DNA of 64,000 nt, from the NCBI GenBank assembly GCA_025200525.1, contig CM045762.1:83853893-83917892 (forward strand). Reading direction: 5' to 3'. Below, piece by piece: positions 45,854-56,939 of the stretch. Position 1 is the first letter of the stretch. Every line of letters begins with the position of its first letter. Position numbers and translations under genes: made by a program. This DNA is from Camellia lanceoleosa (Eukaryota; Streptophyta; Magnoliopsida; Ericales; Theaceae). The notes under the pieces were generated by a model. It had not been told where the DNA came from. It ran no database searches and saw only the letters and a program-made list of their open reading frames with translations.

Positions 45854-46093
45854 ATGAGTTCCACAAGCAGAGCTTGGATAGTGGCGGCGAGTGTTGGAGC
45901 AGTAGAGGCACTGAAAGATCAGGGATTCTGTAGGTGGAACTACACCGTAAGGTCGATGCAGCAGCACGGCAAGAACAGCCTGAGGTCCTCCGCCGTTGTT
46001 TCGAGAAAAGTGAGGGGAGAGAAGAAGGCAAAGCAGTCGGAGGAGTCTGTGAGGAAAGTCATGTACTTGAGCTGCTGTTGGGGTCCCTATTGA
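45854..46093 (+). CDS. Wound-induced protein (DUF3774 / WIP family)
   Basis: The 79-residue protein starts MSSTSRAWIVAASVGAVEAL, has a Cys-Arg-Trp-Asn-Tyr core (GFCRWNYTVRS), a basic middle (RKVRGEKKAKQ) and the family's C-terminal EESVRKVMYLSCCWGPY. Plant wound-responsive DUF3774 proteins are 75-100 residues, intronless and share exactly these blocks. Their biochemical role is poorly known; transcripts rise on wounding and stress. I chose the internal ATG at 45854 rather than the frame start at 45671, because the family begins at MSS, the sequence context (AAGAGATGAG) is good, and the TATA box at 45757 lies between the two. The frame is intact and this is the only clear host gene in the window. 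The doubled Cys near the end differs from the usual single Cys-Trp-Gly. Confidence 0.93.
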   Translation: MSSTSRAWIVAASVGAVEALKDQGFCRWNYTVRSMQQHGKNSLRSSAVVSRKVRGEKKAKQSEESVRKVMYLSCCWGPY

Positions 46094-46793
46094 TCATCAA
46101 TCCAAACCTCAGCTCAAAGTATATATTTTCTTTTTCAAATTTTGTTTTTTTATTTTATTTTGTGTCTTCTCTGAGTGTCGCATAATCCACTCTGGCCTCG
46201 AATGTAAATATATATATATATATATATTTTTTGAGATTAGCCTGTCTTCGGTCCGTAAGCGGACTGGACAGTCCGGCCCAAATGGATTCACTTTTAAAAT
46301 ATATCTTGAAAATTCCAATTGTTCTTATTTTAAAGTCGTTGACTATATTATCTTTGTTAAAAATTAATTTGATCAGATAACAAAAATCAAGTATTTGAAT
46401 CAATTTTGTATAATTTTTTTCATACAAAATTAATTTAAATTCAAGGTTATTATTATCCGATTGACTTAAATTTTTAAAAAAATGATGTAATTAATTAGTC
46501 TTAAAATATAAACAGTTCGAATTATTAAGACGAGACTCAAACCCACACCCCAAACTGTATCAAATTTTCATTTTTTTAAAGTTAAATTATGCTAATCTCT
46601 GTTAATTTTTTTTAAATACAATAAATTTTACAAATTTAACGTAATATATTGGGTGTTCTTAATATTTTAATTTACATAATAGTTAAATTTATTTTTATCA
46701 AAAATTTATTAATCATTTAAATAGAAAAATGATATAAAAATGATATTTTATTTTATTTTATATCGAAATGAGTATTTTACCTTATTTATTTTT
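46094..46793. other. AT-rich 3' flank of the WIP gene
   Basis: A T-rich stretch with FAR-type TATATATATATA runs (46208-46227) and weak AATAAA-like signals follows the stop codon and probably holds the 3' end of the transcript. The rest is AT-rich intergenic DNA without gene or repeat structure that I can support. Confidence 0.4.
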
Positions 46794-46850
46794 GGAAAAT
46801 TTATTGATAAATCCCATTTAGAGATATTTTATCCCAATAAGTCCACAAAC
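46794..46850 (+). repeat. MULE left terminal inverted repeat
   Basis: It aligns imperfectly with the reverse complement of 57325-57381: shared blocks are GG..A...TTTATT.ATAAATCC, then AGAG.T.TT.T.CC.ATAA. It is AT-rich, degenerate, and without the array motif. Confidence 0.6.
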
Positions 46851-47289
46851 AAAAATTATATCCCAATGAGTCCCATATACTTTTTTTGTTATTCCATAAA
46901 GTCCAGTTTTTAAATTTGATATTTATACGTGGACTATTATGCCCTTTATATATATATATACACTGTGTTAATACGTAAAACACGTTCCTCTGATTTCGGT
47001 ATTCAGTTTTGGCAGTTTCTATATTTCTAATTCAAATCGTTACGTTTCTACCTTGCATGCTGTCGTGCTATCGTTCTGAGGCGTTGATGTCCTAGGGTTT
47101 GATTGTTGCTGTTCTAGTCTGGTATGGCGATTTTCAAGTGAAGAGGACGAAGTTGAAGGTTTTCGGTTCTGTCATTTCGAGTATAAGCGCCTCGGCGATT
47201 GTTTTTGAGTTTTGGACGACTGTAGGATTGGATGATTAAAGTTAGTATCATTGTAGTTATGAATAGATGTTCACTTTTTGTTTTGATTT

Positions 47290-47870
47290 GTAGGATGGAT
47301 CTTTTACTTTGATGTATGTATAATGAGGCCCTGTGTGAGTGATGTAATTTAGAGTATATTGAACAATGTGAATGTTTACATCATGTTAGTATTACGTGAA
47401 GCATGTGGATGTTTGCATTTTACTTTGATGTTTGTTTAATGAGGCTCTGTATGAGTGATATAATTGTGAGTATATAGATCAATGTGAATGTTTACATCGT
47501 TGTCATGTGGAGGGGAGGTCATCAGATTAGTGATGAATGTGGATCCTCTATAATTCACGATGTGGAACAATATGAATGTGTACATCGTGTTAGTATTACG
47601 TGAAGGATGTTGATGTTTGCATTTTACTTTAAGTTTTGTTAATGAGGCTCTGTGTGAGTGATATAATTGAGAGTATATGGATCAATGTGAATGTTTACAT
47701 CGTGGTCCTTTGGAGGGGAGGTCATGAGATTAGTGATGAATGTCGATCTTCTATAATTCAGAGTATGTGTCAATGTAAATGTTTACATCGTGTTCATATC
47801 ATGTGAAGAATGTGGATGTTTTCACTTTTACTTTGATGTTTGCTTAATGAGGCTTTTCTGTGGGTGTGAA
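47290..47870 (+). repeat. 204-bp tandem repeat with motif variants upstream of mudrA
   Basis: The block TTAGTATTACGTGAAG...GATGTTTGCATTTTACTTT...AATGAGGCTCTG...GAGTATAT recurs at about 47386, 47591 and 47794 (period about 204). Each unit holds AATGTGAATGTTTACATCG-type words, a variant of the 14-mer. Two units carry TAGTATTAC exactly. The array lies in the 5' region of the transposase gene, before the splice acceptor TTTTTACAG at 47997-48005. Confidence 0.75.
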
Positions 47871-49064
47871 TTTTCACATCTTGTTTAATGATGGTTGTTG
47901 AATTTAACACTTGAACTGTACTTGTATGCTGCTAATTTTCGCGCAATGTGAATATTCATATCGGTTTGGATTATTGTTAATTGTTGTCTTGTTTTCTTTT
48001 TACAGGAGATGGATAGCTTCATGATGTTAGTGTGTACATATGGTTGCAGTACCACTGTAATAAATGCTGCCCGCGCATTGTGTTATTCGTGTTTGGTGGA
48101 CTGTTTGTGTGAAAAATTGGGGGAGTTGTATGTTGGTTCTATTTCATTGTTTTGTAAATTACCTGGGATTAATAGGTGTGATTTGGAGAATGAGGAAGAA
48201 TTTCAGAACATGTTATTGCTTGCTAAATCAATGGGGGTACAACATGTAGAAGTTGTGGTTGAGTTGAAAAGTGATATTGGTCAGTCAAGTAGTTTGGGAT
48301 TGGTGCGTGTGGGGGTTGAGGAAGAAGTTGATGCACTACGGAGATTTTGCCACCACAAGGAGAAGGTGTTGTTGTCAGCCCCTTGGGCAAATGGTATTAC
48401 GCATGTGGGACAACGGTTTATTGGAGGTGCACAAGAATTTCGTGACGTTTTGTGTAAGTATGCCATCCAATGTGGGTTTCAGTTTACATACGTGAAGAAC
48501 GAGACAACAAGAGTTACTGCTGTGTGCGCGATGCGGGAGGAGAGGTGCTGTGGGCTATACATTGTAGAGCACAACGAGCAAATGATTTTTTCTACATCAA
48601 GAGTTTTAGTGACGTGCATACTTGTGGTACGGATGTCCGAACATCGAAGAATCCGCGAGTTAGTTCGGATTTGGTGTCGAGTACCATATCAAAATTGAGG
48701 GACAAGCCATTGACTTCGTGTGATGTGGTGACTATTTTGAAGAGGGATTATGGGCTAGATGTTAGTTACCATGTCGTATGGTTGGGTGTGGAGAAAGCAA
48801 AGGGTACTATTCATGGAGAGCACTCGTTATCATTTGACCAGCTGCGGTGGTATTCGGATGCTGTGATGCGGTACAATCCAGGGAGTTATGTCAATATTGA
48901 CTACGATGCGAGTAGTCAACGGTTTTGTCGCTTCTTTATGTCATTCGCTGCGTGTATTTATGGGTTCAATGCTTGTCGGCCTTTATTATTCCTCGATGGA
49001 ACATTCCTAAAAGGAAAGTACAAAGGTCAGCTACTTGCAGCAACGGCGAAAGACGGAAACAATG

Positions 49065-49519
49065 GTTAGTATATTTTTTTAGCTGTCTATTCATGTCAAT
49101 ATTCCTTTGTGAGCGGCATTATGCGGACAAAAGAGTGATTGGTAAATTATAAGTAATGTGAAGATTGACATTAGTATGCCTTGATGTGAAGGTTTACATC
49201 TGTATGCTAATGATAGTCATGTGAACATTCACATTATTACACATCGATGTGAATATTCACAGTGTATACTAATGTCGTTGATCCATTAATGAACGATCGT
49301 GAATGTTAACATTGTCAGTGACTCAACAATCAGCAATGAATTATTAATGGTTGTTAATGTGAATGTTCACATCGTTGATGTTTACGAACTAGAATCCAAA
49401 AATAACAATAGTAAATTCGGCAATGTAGATATGAACATTCACATGACCTGTTTCGTTTACACTGTTTTCTATGCACTTTGGAATATTATGAACAGTTGTG
49501 TATTGGTGTTGTGTTGTAG
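49065..49519 (+). promoter_or_regulatory. Motif-laden intron 1 of mudrA
   Basis: Seven copies or variants of the motif lie in 455 bases, including TGTGAACATTCACA near 49219, the fully palindromic TGTGAATATTCACA near 49249 and TGTGAATGTTCACA near 49346. Borders are GTTAGT and TTGTAG. Confidence 0.75.
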
Positions 49520-49916
49520 GTCTGTTTCCTGTTGCCTTTGCGATTGTTGATTCAGAGACTACGGAGAATTGGTCGTGGTTCTTGCATGAACTTGGGAAGG
49601 TTGTTGATGGTAAACGACATATTACTTTTATTTCAGATCGTAATCTTGGTCTGCTAGAAGCTATGCCAAAGGTGTTCCCATCGGCTCATCACGGTTATTG
49701 CTTACAACACTTGAAGAGCAATTTAAGAGACCGGATGAAAGGAATTGATAATGGATTCAGGGATCACCTAGTAAGTAGTTTGGGTGGTGTGCCTCTGAGC
49801 CAAGCTGTGGTAGGGTTCCATGAAAAGCTTGCAAAATTAAAAGAGGAGGGTAAACAATGAGCTCATAATTTTTTCAAGGACTTGCTTTTTGAGCATTGGG
49901 CAAATTCATACTTCAG

Positions 49917-50198
49917 GTAATAATAGTTTCCTAAGGTGTTTATCTTTGTGAATGTTAGAATGGTAGCGATGTGAATTTTCGATTTAAAATTGTGTTTCAT
50001 GTTCAATGTGAATGATGTGAATGTTCACATCTGGTAATGATAGTGATGTGAATGTTCACATTCAAATTATTATAAACTGGTAGCAGATGTAAACAGTCAA
50101 ATTATTATACCCTGATGTGAATGTTCACATCAGTGTATTCTAATGTCAGTACTATGAATGTTCACATCTGTTAACGTTAATGTTTGTGATATTGTGCG
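49917..50198 (+). promoter_or_regulatory. Motif-laden intron 2 of mudrA
   Basis: Exact TGTGAATGTTCACA words occur near 50017, 50046 and 50115, with variants near 49965 and 50153. The donor is GTAATA at 49917; the acceptor is uncertain. Confidence 0.7.
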
Positions 50199-50838
50199 AG
50201 GGCATGCGTTATGGGAGGTGACATCCAATGCGGAGTCATTTAATAACTGGATTAAAGAAGCACGTAATCTTCCTATCACTCAAATGGTGGACACAATTCG
50301 TACTCAGTTGATGCGGCAAATGTCTGCAAAGCGTGACCAAGCAAACAGATGGAATGAGATTATTTGTCCGACATTTGAAACAAGGCTTATGGATTCGTTC
50401 AATGACAGCAGGGCTTGGCAAGTTAGCAAAGTCAATGAGGATGTGTTTGAAGTTCATTCGATACCATACATTACGATTGATGTTTTGAGGCGTACATGTT
50501 CTTGCTTTAAATGGCAAATCAATGGATTTCCATGTGACCATGCTGTTATTGTCATTCAGAAGAGCCGCTACAATCTCAATGATTGTGTGGAACATTACTT
50601 TCATGTAGAGACATATCGTGCAGCATATTTGGGAGCCATATTCCCTATACCATCGGTGGAGAAGTCGCCTTTTGATCCCACGGACTTCACTATATACCCG
50701 CCAACTGTGAAAAGACCACCCGGAAGGCCGAAGAAAAATAGGATCTCATCAAGGGGTGAAAAACTGAAGCAAATAAGGTGCGGGAGATGTGATAAGTTGG
50801 GGAGCCATAATCGGAAGTCATGCACGGCGCCGATATAG

Positions 50839-51987
50839 GATGTACCTTTTTTTCATTTCGACATTGTATTTTACATTGGATTCTTATATTCATTTTTGAA
50901 ATAAGATTGTGTTGTGTTGGCAAACATTGGGTTGCAATAAGATTACGTTGCGTTGGCAAACATTATAATGCATTAGTATTTGATTTATGTTTTATTTTCA
51001 CTTTTTTAAGGTACCAATCTGACATTTATGTTGGTTGTGTTTTGGATGAATGCATGATGTTAACATTAACACTGGTGTAATATAATCACATTATGTGAAT
51101 GTTCACATTGTTGATCTTTCAAACATTTCTGTGTTGGGAATGTTCACATTTTTGTTACTGTTAACAGCATCGAAGTAGATGACATGAATGTTTACATCAA
51201 TGTAAACATTCACATAATCAGAAGTTATGATGTGAATATTCACATTTACGTAAATGAATCATATTACGTCAAAACTTGTACATGGGTTGAACTTCTTTAC
51301 CTTGTTGTTGTCAATGTTGACATGAATATAAGCTGTTACCATAAGTTAGTATGAACATTAACATCAGTGTTGCAACTGTGAACATTCACATCTTTCAAAC
51401 ATTAGTGCAAAAATTATGCTCATCACAACACAGCATTACGAATGTCATAAGTGACTATATACATTCAGAGTAGTGTTGCAACTGTGAACATTCACATCTG
51501 TAAACATTAGTGCATATGAATGTCATAATTGAATGTTCACATATGGCAGACATGAACGACATTTACAACTGTTATGAGCAAGAACAGATGTGAATGTTCA
51601 CACATGTGTAAGTGATCCGTAATTATGTCATGTAGACCAAGTGTACACTCCTGCACGAAGTATGTGTATTATAGAACACTCAGGTTGAAACATTCGCATG
51701 AATTACACTCATAACAACACAGCAGTATGGATATCGTAAGTGAATGTGAACATTCACATCTGCAAAACATAACAACACCAAAAGTAGTTCAAAATTCCCA
51801 GCTGGTTTTTCCCATTAACAGATGTTGTATCAATGTTTTACAATCAGTTGTTGTGTCAAAATGTTAACGCATTCCATATTAACATTCATATCGAGTCTTG
51901 GTTAGTTTGTAGGTGGACACCCCCCACCTATAGGTTTTAATGAAGCTCTGATTTCCTATGATTCAAAAAACTATGCACTAACAAATC
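50839..51987. promoter_or_regulatory. Intergenic motif array between the convergent MULE genes
   Basis: Exact motifs lie near 51091, 51383, 51486, 51590 and 51744, plus the AT-core palindrome near 51232 and many variants. Near 51186-51215 ATGTTTACAT and ATGTAAACAT face each other two bases apart and could form a hairpin. A block of about 105 bases (GTTGCAACTGTGAACATTCACATCT...) is repeated at about 51370 and 51473. Transcription of both genes should end here. No separate gene is visible. Confidence 0.75.
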
Positions 51988-54240
51988 TCATAGTCCACAC
52001 CATTCTGAACTAGTGAGGCTGCCCACAAGTTCTTCATGGAATATGTGCGCCCGCATGATGTAACATACTGCAGGTCCACAGTCCACTCTGTAAAAAAGAA
52101 ATGGTTTTGATTAGCGTTGACATGAATATTTGCATAATTGTTATGGAGGATTTGTAAAAATGTAGTGAGGCTTACGAGTCGTGGCGTTCTTTGAGACGGA
52201 ACATCCACACTATTGATTGGTTGTCTTTGGATTTTGGCTGCTAGCTTAGTGTGTAGGGTGATGACTCGCCAATAACGCTCACAACATGCTTAATGTACTT
52301 CCTCTGTGTATGGAATTTCAAATTAGGCACCAACAAACATATGTGTGTGTACAGTCATGTAATGCATGAGAACAAGTCATATTTGTGTTAAAAAATAGCC
52401 ACTTACAACTTCCTGTGCTTGGTCCATATGCGGGTCATGTATTCCTGTTCTTGGGTGTAATGAGTTGTAATGCCTCCACAAATTGTCTTTAGCATCATAC
52501 ACAACTATCGTCCAGTGGTACTCATGATGCAACGGGAATAGTAGGTATCTCTCTCCTTGGTAGTTCTTGACATGTGCATCAATGTGTTTACTCCTCTTGC
52601 GAGGATGGTACTCTCGTATCACTTTCTGTACACATTGGACAAATAATTAATGGACTATGAAGTTTCACATTCACAGTACAAATAAGTAATGGACTGTGAA
52701 GTTCCACATTCACATTACAGATAATGGAATGATAGATTACCAAACACATGCTTGTGAAGATGAATGCCGCTTCATCCGAAGTTGGGTTGACCACCTCTTG
52801 TTGTTCATGCAACAGTTCAGCATATGCATCTATGAGCTGCACAAACATGGGTTCATATTATATACATTTGTGGCTGTGAGTGTGTCTGTGTCTGTGTGTG
52901 CATATGCATGAAGAGCTAAATATGTTTGTACTGGCATACATTGCTGTGTATTGATTCCTACTTGATAAGGTTGACAATGTCATCAAAATACACATGTGTA
53001 GCCTTTGAATCTCCTTTCCACACCAGCAGCCTGTGCATTATAAACAAACCACTGTGAATATTTACATTGCACAGATCTGAACAAACCCAGAAAATTGAAC
53101 ACAGTGATGATTATAGACAATTACGGAATGTGAATGTTAACGTTAGATGTTTGCAGAGTCACTTACTCATCGCCTCCACTTTTTTGTAAAGCTTAGACCT
53201 TTTGTTTGTCTTGTTTTGACATCTTGCTCCACACTTTGAACGTGTTGGTCAAGGATAATTTTTTTAGCTGCTTCGGTGGTGGGTGTTTCTCCACATCTTC
53301 AACCATTTCGACTGGATGGGGTTGCTTTTGGCCCGGTAAGTCTGGGTACTGGAATTCAGGCAAGCGATGTTCTTTGCGATCTTTTTCCTTTATACGCTTG
53401 ACCCTAGAAGGTGGGCTAATATTGTGTTGCATTGGGCTAGGGGGTTGTTTTTCTGCCACAGCCTGTGTGACAATGTGGACTGACTGGTCATCGTAAAGAT
53501 CTTGAAGAATTGTTTTATCGCTTTCCAAGTCGATGACCAGCTGCGTTAAGCGTTTGATTTCTTCATCCTTCTGCTGCATGCACTTCTGTATTTCGGTATT
53601 TATGTCGGGTGGGCTGGACTGGTTGAACAATTTATGTTCAAGATTAGCTATGACTCTTCCCCTTAACTTCCATGAAAATTGAAGGTGTTTGTACTTCGCT
53701 TCCCATTGCCTTATAGCGCCTGTGCCTTCCGATTTTCCTGGATAAGCATGTCAATCAAATCAGGTTGGTCTGTGTTTGGTATTACAATAGCTGTGTCATA
53801 ATGTTGGCTGCTAAATGGAATGTGAATGTCCTCATCACTGTCCTGTTGCTCAACCCCATCCCCAGAAAAGTCTGATTCTTTGCCATTGTGTTGTTCTCCT
53901 TGATGTCAAAGGGTTGGGAGATGTTGTGGCTGGTTCAAAAATTTCAGGCTCCACCTTCAATGTTTTATGCTTGAACTTTTGTATTTCTGTTGGGATTGCA
54001 AAGAGTTCACCGGCATTAACCTGAAAATGAAAAAAAACAGGTTATGTGACGTATATATTTGGGTGGTGTTATAGTGTGAATGTTGTGATCAGCAGTTGAA
54101 GGCCCTACCTCATTAAAACCCAAATCTGCTAAATAGGTGGTTTTCATCTTCTTCAGAAAGCGCAGATCCCACTTCACACAGCGTGGAAAAACATTGGGTT
54201 TGTGAGGTTGTAGGATGGTTGTGTGCTCACACAACCAATA

Positions 54241-54759
54241 CTTCAGTAAAACAACAAACACAGTGTTATTTAGCATTTGCATAGTAATGTCATGAGTAGA
54301 TGTGAACATTCACATCACTGGTTCAGATGTGACCATTCACATCTGTGACACATAAGTGAAGTGGCAGTGTTGTGAACATTCACAGTAGTATGTAATGAGT
54401 GCATGTGAACATTCACATCATTGGTTCAAATGTGAACATTCACATCTGTGAAACATAGGTGAAGTGGCAATGTTGTGAACATTCAGAGTAGTATGTTATG
54501 AGTGGATGTGAACATTCACATCACTGGTTCAAATGTGAACATTCACATCTGTGGAACTGTTTTGAACATTCACAGCAGTATAGTATGAGTGAATGTGAAC
54601 ATTCACATCAGTGATTCAGATGTGGACATTCACATCTGTCAAAGGTAATTGCCTATGGACATTCACATCAATGGTACATATATGAATGTTAACAGTTGGC
54701 TTAGATGCACAACACTGAAGGACATGTGAATGTTATTATTTGACAACATAGGTACTTAC
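54241..54759 (-). repeat. Intron with 103-bp minisatellite of palindromic motifs
   Basis: Between about 54300 and 54640 a unit of about 103 bases recurs about 3.5 times, each with three motifs (for example near 54302, 54326 and 54371, then 54403, 54427 and 54474). Seven are exact TGTGAACATTCACA, and the others differ by one or two bases. All have the CA core. The intron has clean borders (GTAAGT at 54759 on minus; CTGAAG before 54240). Confidence 0.85.
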
Positions 54760-55502
54760 CATCAATAACATGACACAGCCGGTGACTTTTGCTGGATTTT
54801 TGTCATTTTGGGAAATAGACGATGTCAACGTTGTTCTTATTTGCTTCGCCCAATCATATTCTCGCATGGTTTCCAATGGGACCATATGTGTGTAGTAGCC
54901 CCATCTTATCGTCTCTCCGCTTGTTGAGAAAAAAAGCTTTTGGCAAGCATACATGCACACTAGTCGGGCAACTTCTTCGTTGTCAGCTTTCTTTTTGCCT
55001 TTCAACGCCTCGGTCAAAAGGGTGCGTATCCATTTTGAAGTCAACCGGCTGACATTTTTGCATATTTTGTTTACAATGCCAGTCTTTGGTTTCGCACCAT
55101 ACGATATCTCCATCGGCTTTCTGCCACAGTCCACACCGAAAATCAGCTTGATGTCGCTGTTGTGTATGCTCATCTTCTTCTCCCCAATGTGGAACGCATC
55201 CTTTGAAGCTTTGTACATTTGTAGTACATGCACAACGACGTCATCATACTTCATGCATTTGTCCAGGTCAATCTGATTGTTTCTTAATGCATCAAGCAAA
55301 TTCCAAAAAGGTATTTGTTGAAGGCACCGCAGCTGTGCTTGTGTGAACTTGGTGGTTTTCATGAATTTGACTAGTCCGGTCATATTAGATCTGTAGTTCA
55401 CATTTCTCATGTCCACATTGGTGCTAGGATTTGTTTTTGGGGTTTCTTCCTTCACATGGTACTCATCTCTCTTCCTCTTTGCAGATTTCTTATGTGCAAC
55501 AT

Positions 55503-56926
55503 CTGCAAAATGGAGCAGTTTAAAGAAATTAAGTCCATGCTCATGTGATTAGCGTAGTGGAACAGATGTGAACATTCACAGCATTTCCACTGATGTGCAT
55601 GTTCACAGTTGTGTGCGTGGGTGTGAATGCCCAGAGTTTGTGTCTGGTTGTGAACATTCACATCATGTTGATTGTGTCAGCACAAACACAATGTGCATAT
55701 TGTGTGACTGTGTGGAAAACAATGTATTTTTATACAACCATGAACACCATTGAAGAACATGTGCATGTTAACATGAACATATAAAATGACGGATCAACTT
55801 ATTGGATCACCATTAACAATCAAGAATATGAACAAGGCAAACGTTCACAATATGGGGGAAAAATCTAAATATCCCTAATCATTGGCCTAATGTTTGCAAT
55901 CCATGTGAATGTTCACAGCGTAGAATAGCAGCACCAATAATATCTGACTGTCCTAAAATCTACTAAAATGTTCAGGCAATGTGAATGTTCACAGCCTAGA
56001 CCAAAATCACCAACAACATCTGATTGTACTAAAATGTTCAGGCAATGTGATTGTTCACAGTCTAGAACAACAGCACCAATAATATTTGACTCTCCTAAAA
56101 TGTTTAGGAAATGCCAATGTTCACAGCCTAGAGCGAACGCACCAACAACATCTGATTGATCTAAAATGTTCAGGCAATGTGAATGTTCATAGCCTAGAAC
56201 AACAGCACGAACAATATCTGACTCTACTAAATTTTCCCGGCAATGTGAATGTTGATAGCATAGAACAACAGGACCAGTAATATCTGACTCTCCTAAAAGT
56301 ATCAGGTAATGTGAATGTTCACAGCCAATAACAAAAGGACCAATAATATTTGATTCTCCTAAAATTTGCAAGCAATGTGAATGTTCACATCTTTCATCAA
56401 CAATAACAACAACAGAATTGGCCAAATATTTTGCAATCCACAAGAATGTTCACATCATAAAACAACAACACCATAACTACCTGATTACCCAAACATTTTT
56501 AACGCAATGTGAATGTTCACATTTTTAATCAACTACAACAAAACATAATTGGGCAAAACATTTTGAAACCGTGTGAATGTTCACACCATTGAAGAACAAC
56601 CATATAACATCTGCAATAATTTGATTATCAAACCATTTTCAATCAATGTGAATGTTCACATATTGCAATAACAACGACTACAACAAAAACATTTTGGCAT
56701 GTTCACAGCCAGAACACAATGTAATGGCAACTGTAATGTTTTTTCCGCAAAGATCAATAAAATTAAGGATTAACATGGAGGGGTTCAGAATAAATGTTGG
56801 GGTATGAACAATATGGACTCCTATATATTGTACGCATACGAAAAGGGGATATTTGTCAAAGTTCAAAATAATGGTTGTTGATAAACAGGATTAGGGTTTA
56901 AATACACGAATGAGTAGAATGCTTAC
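55503..56926 (-). repeat. Long intron 1 with 66-bp tandem motif array
   Basis: From about 55900 to 56400 a 66-bp unit (CAATGTGAATGTTCACAGCCTAGAAC...CACCAATAATATCTGACTCTCCTAAAATGTTCAGG in outline) recurs about eight times, followed by less regular copies to 56660. Exact TGTGAATGTTCACA words are near 55903, 55981, 56310, 56376, 56507, 56570 and 56646. Two CA-core copies lie near 55568 and 55651. Borders are GTAAGC at 56926 on minus and TTTTGCAG before 55502. Confidence 0.8.
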
Positions 56927-56939
56927 GTTTTGTGCCCAT

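Larger units (their letters stand above)
48009..50838 (+). pseudogene. mudrA-type MULE transposase
   Basis: Exons are 48009-49064, 49520-49916 and about 50199-50838; the first junction keeps frame (AAT-G/GT-CTG) with GT-AG borders. Order of parts: N-terminal domain (GELYVGSISLFCKLPG), WRKY-GCM1-type zinc finger ending DVHTCG, transposase core with Asp in LFLDGTFLKGKYKGQLL, Asp in FISDRNLGLLEAM, CLQHL, and Glu in NAESFNNWI, a SWIM finger (CSCFKWQINGFPCDHAV) and a C-terminal CCHC knuckle CGRCDKLGSHNRKSC. Lesions: a one-base frame change near 48540, a TGA at about 49856, and an unclear junction into exon 3 near 50199. All catalytic residues survive. A 5' untranslated exon is likely because an acceptor precedes the ATG. 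Both introns are filled with the array motif. Confidence 0.85.
51988..56939 (-). pseudogene. DUF1985-like / Ulp1 (C48) protease gene of the MULE (VANC-like candidate)
   Basis: Probable exons on minus: 56939-56927 (ATGGGCACAAAAC), 55502-54760, 54240-54109, 54020-about 53167, short exons near 53030-52965 and 52840-52738, then 52622-about 52400, about 52310-52180 and 52087-51988. The N-terminus is basic (HKKSAKRKR). Exon 2 gives FHIGEKKMSIHNSDIKLIFG, WIRTLLTEALKGKKK and MREYDWAKQI, a DUF1985/PMD-like pattern, and joins in frame to YWLCEHTTILQPHKP. A Pro/Lys-rich coiled part follows (KEHRLPEFQYPDLPGQKQPH). The Ulp1 part has HHEYHWTIVVYD, RHYNSL (Asn where Ulp1 proteases have Asp) and VDCGPAVCYIMRAH with the Cys. 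Lesions: frame changes near 53900 and 53715, TAA near 53193, TAG near 52236. Domain names rest on pattern recognition. Confidence 0.7.

Noticed and set aside
50236..50604. 122-codon minus frame
   Set aside because: It is the shadow of mudrA exon 3, which carries the SWIM finger on plus.
55913..56443. 176-codon minus-strand open frame with Cys/His repeats
   Set aside because: It is made by the 66-bp motif repeat, whose length is a multiple of three, and lies inside an intron with clean splice borders.
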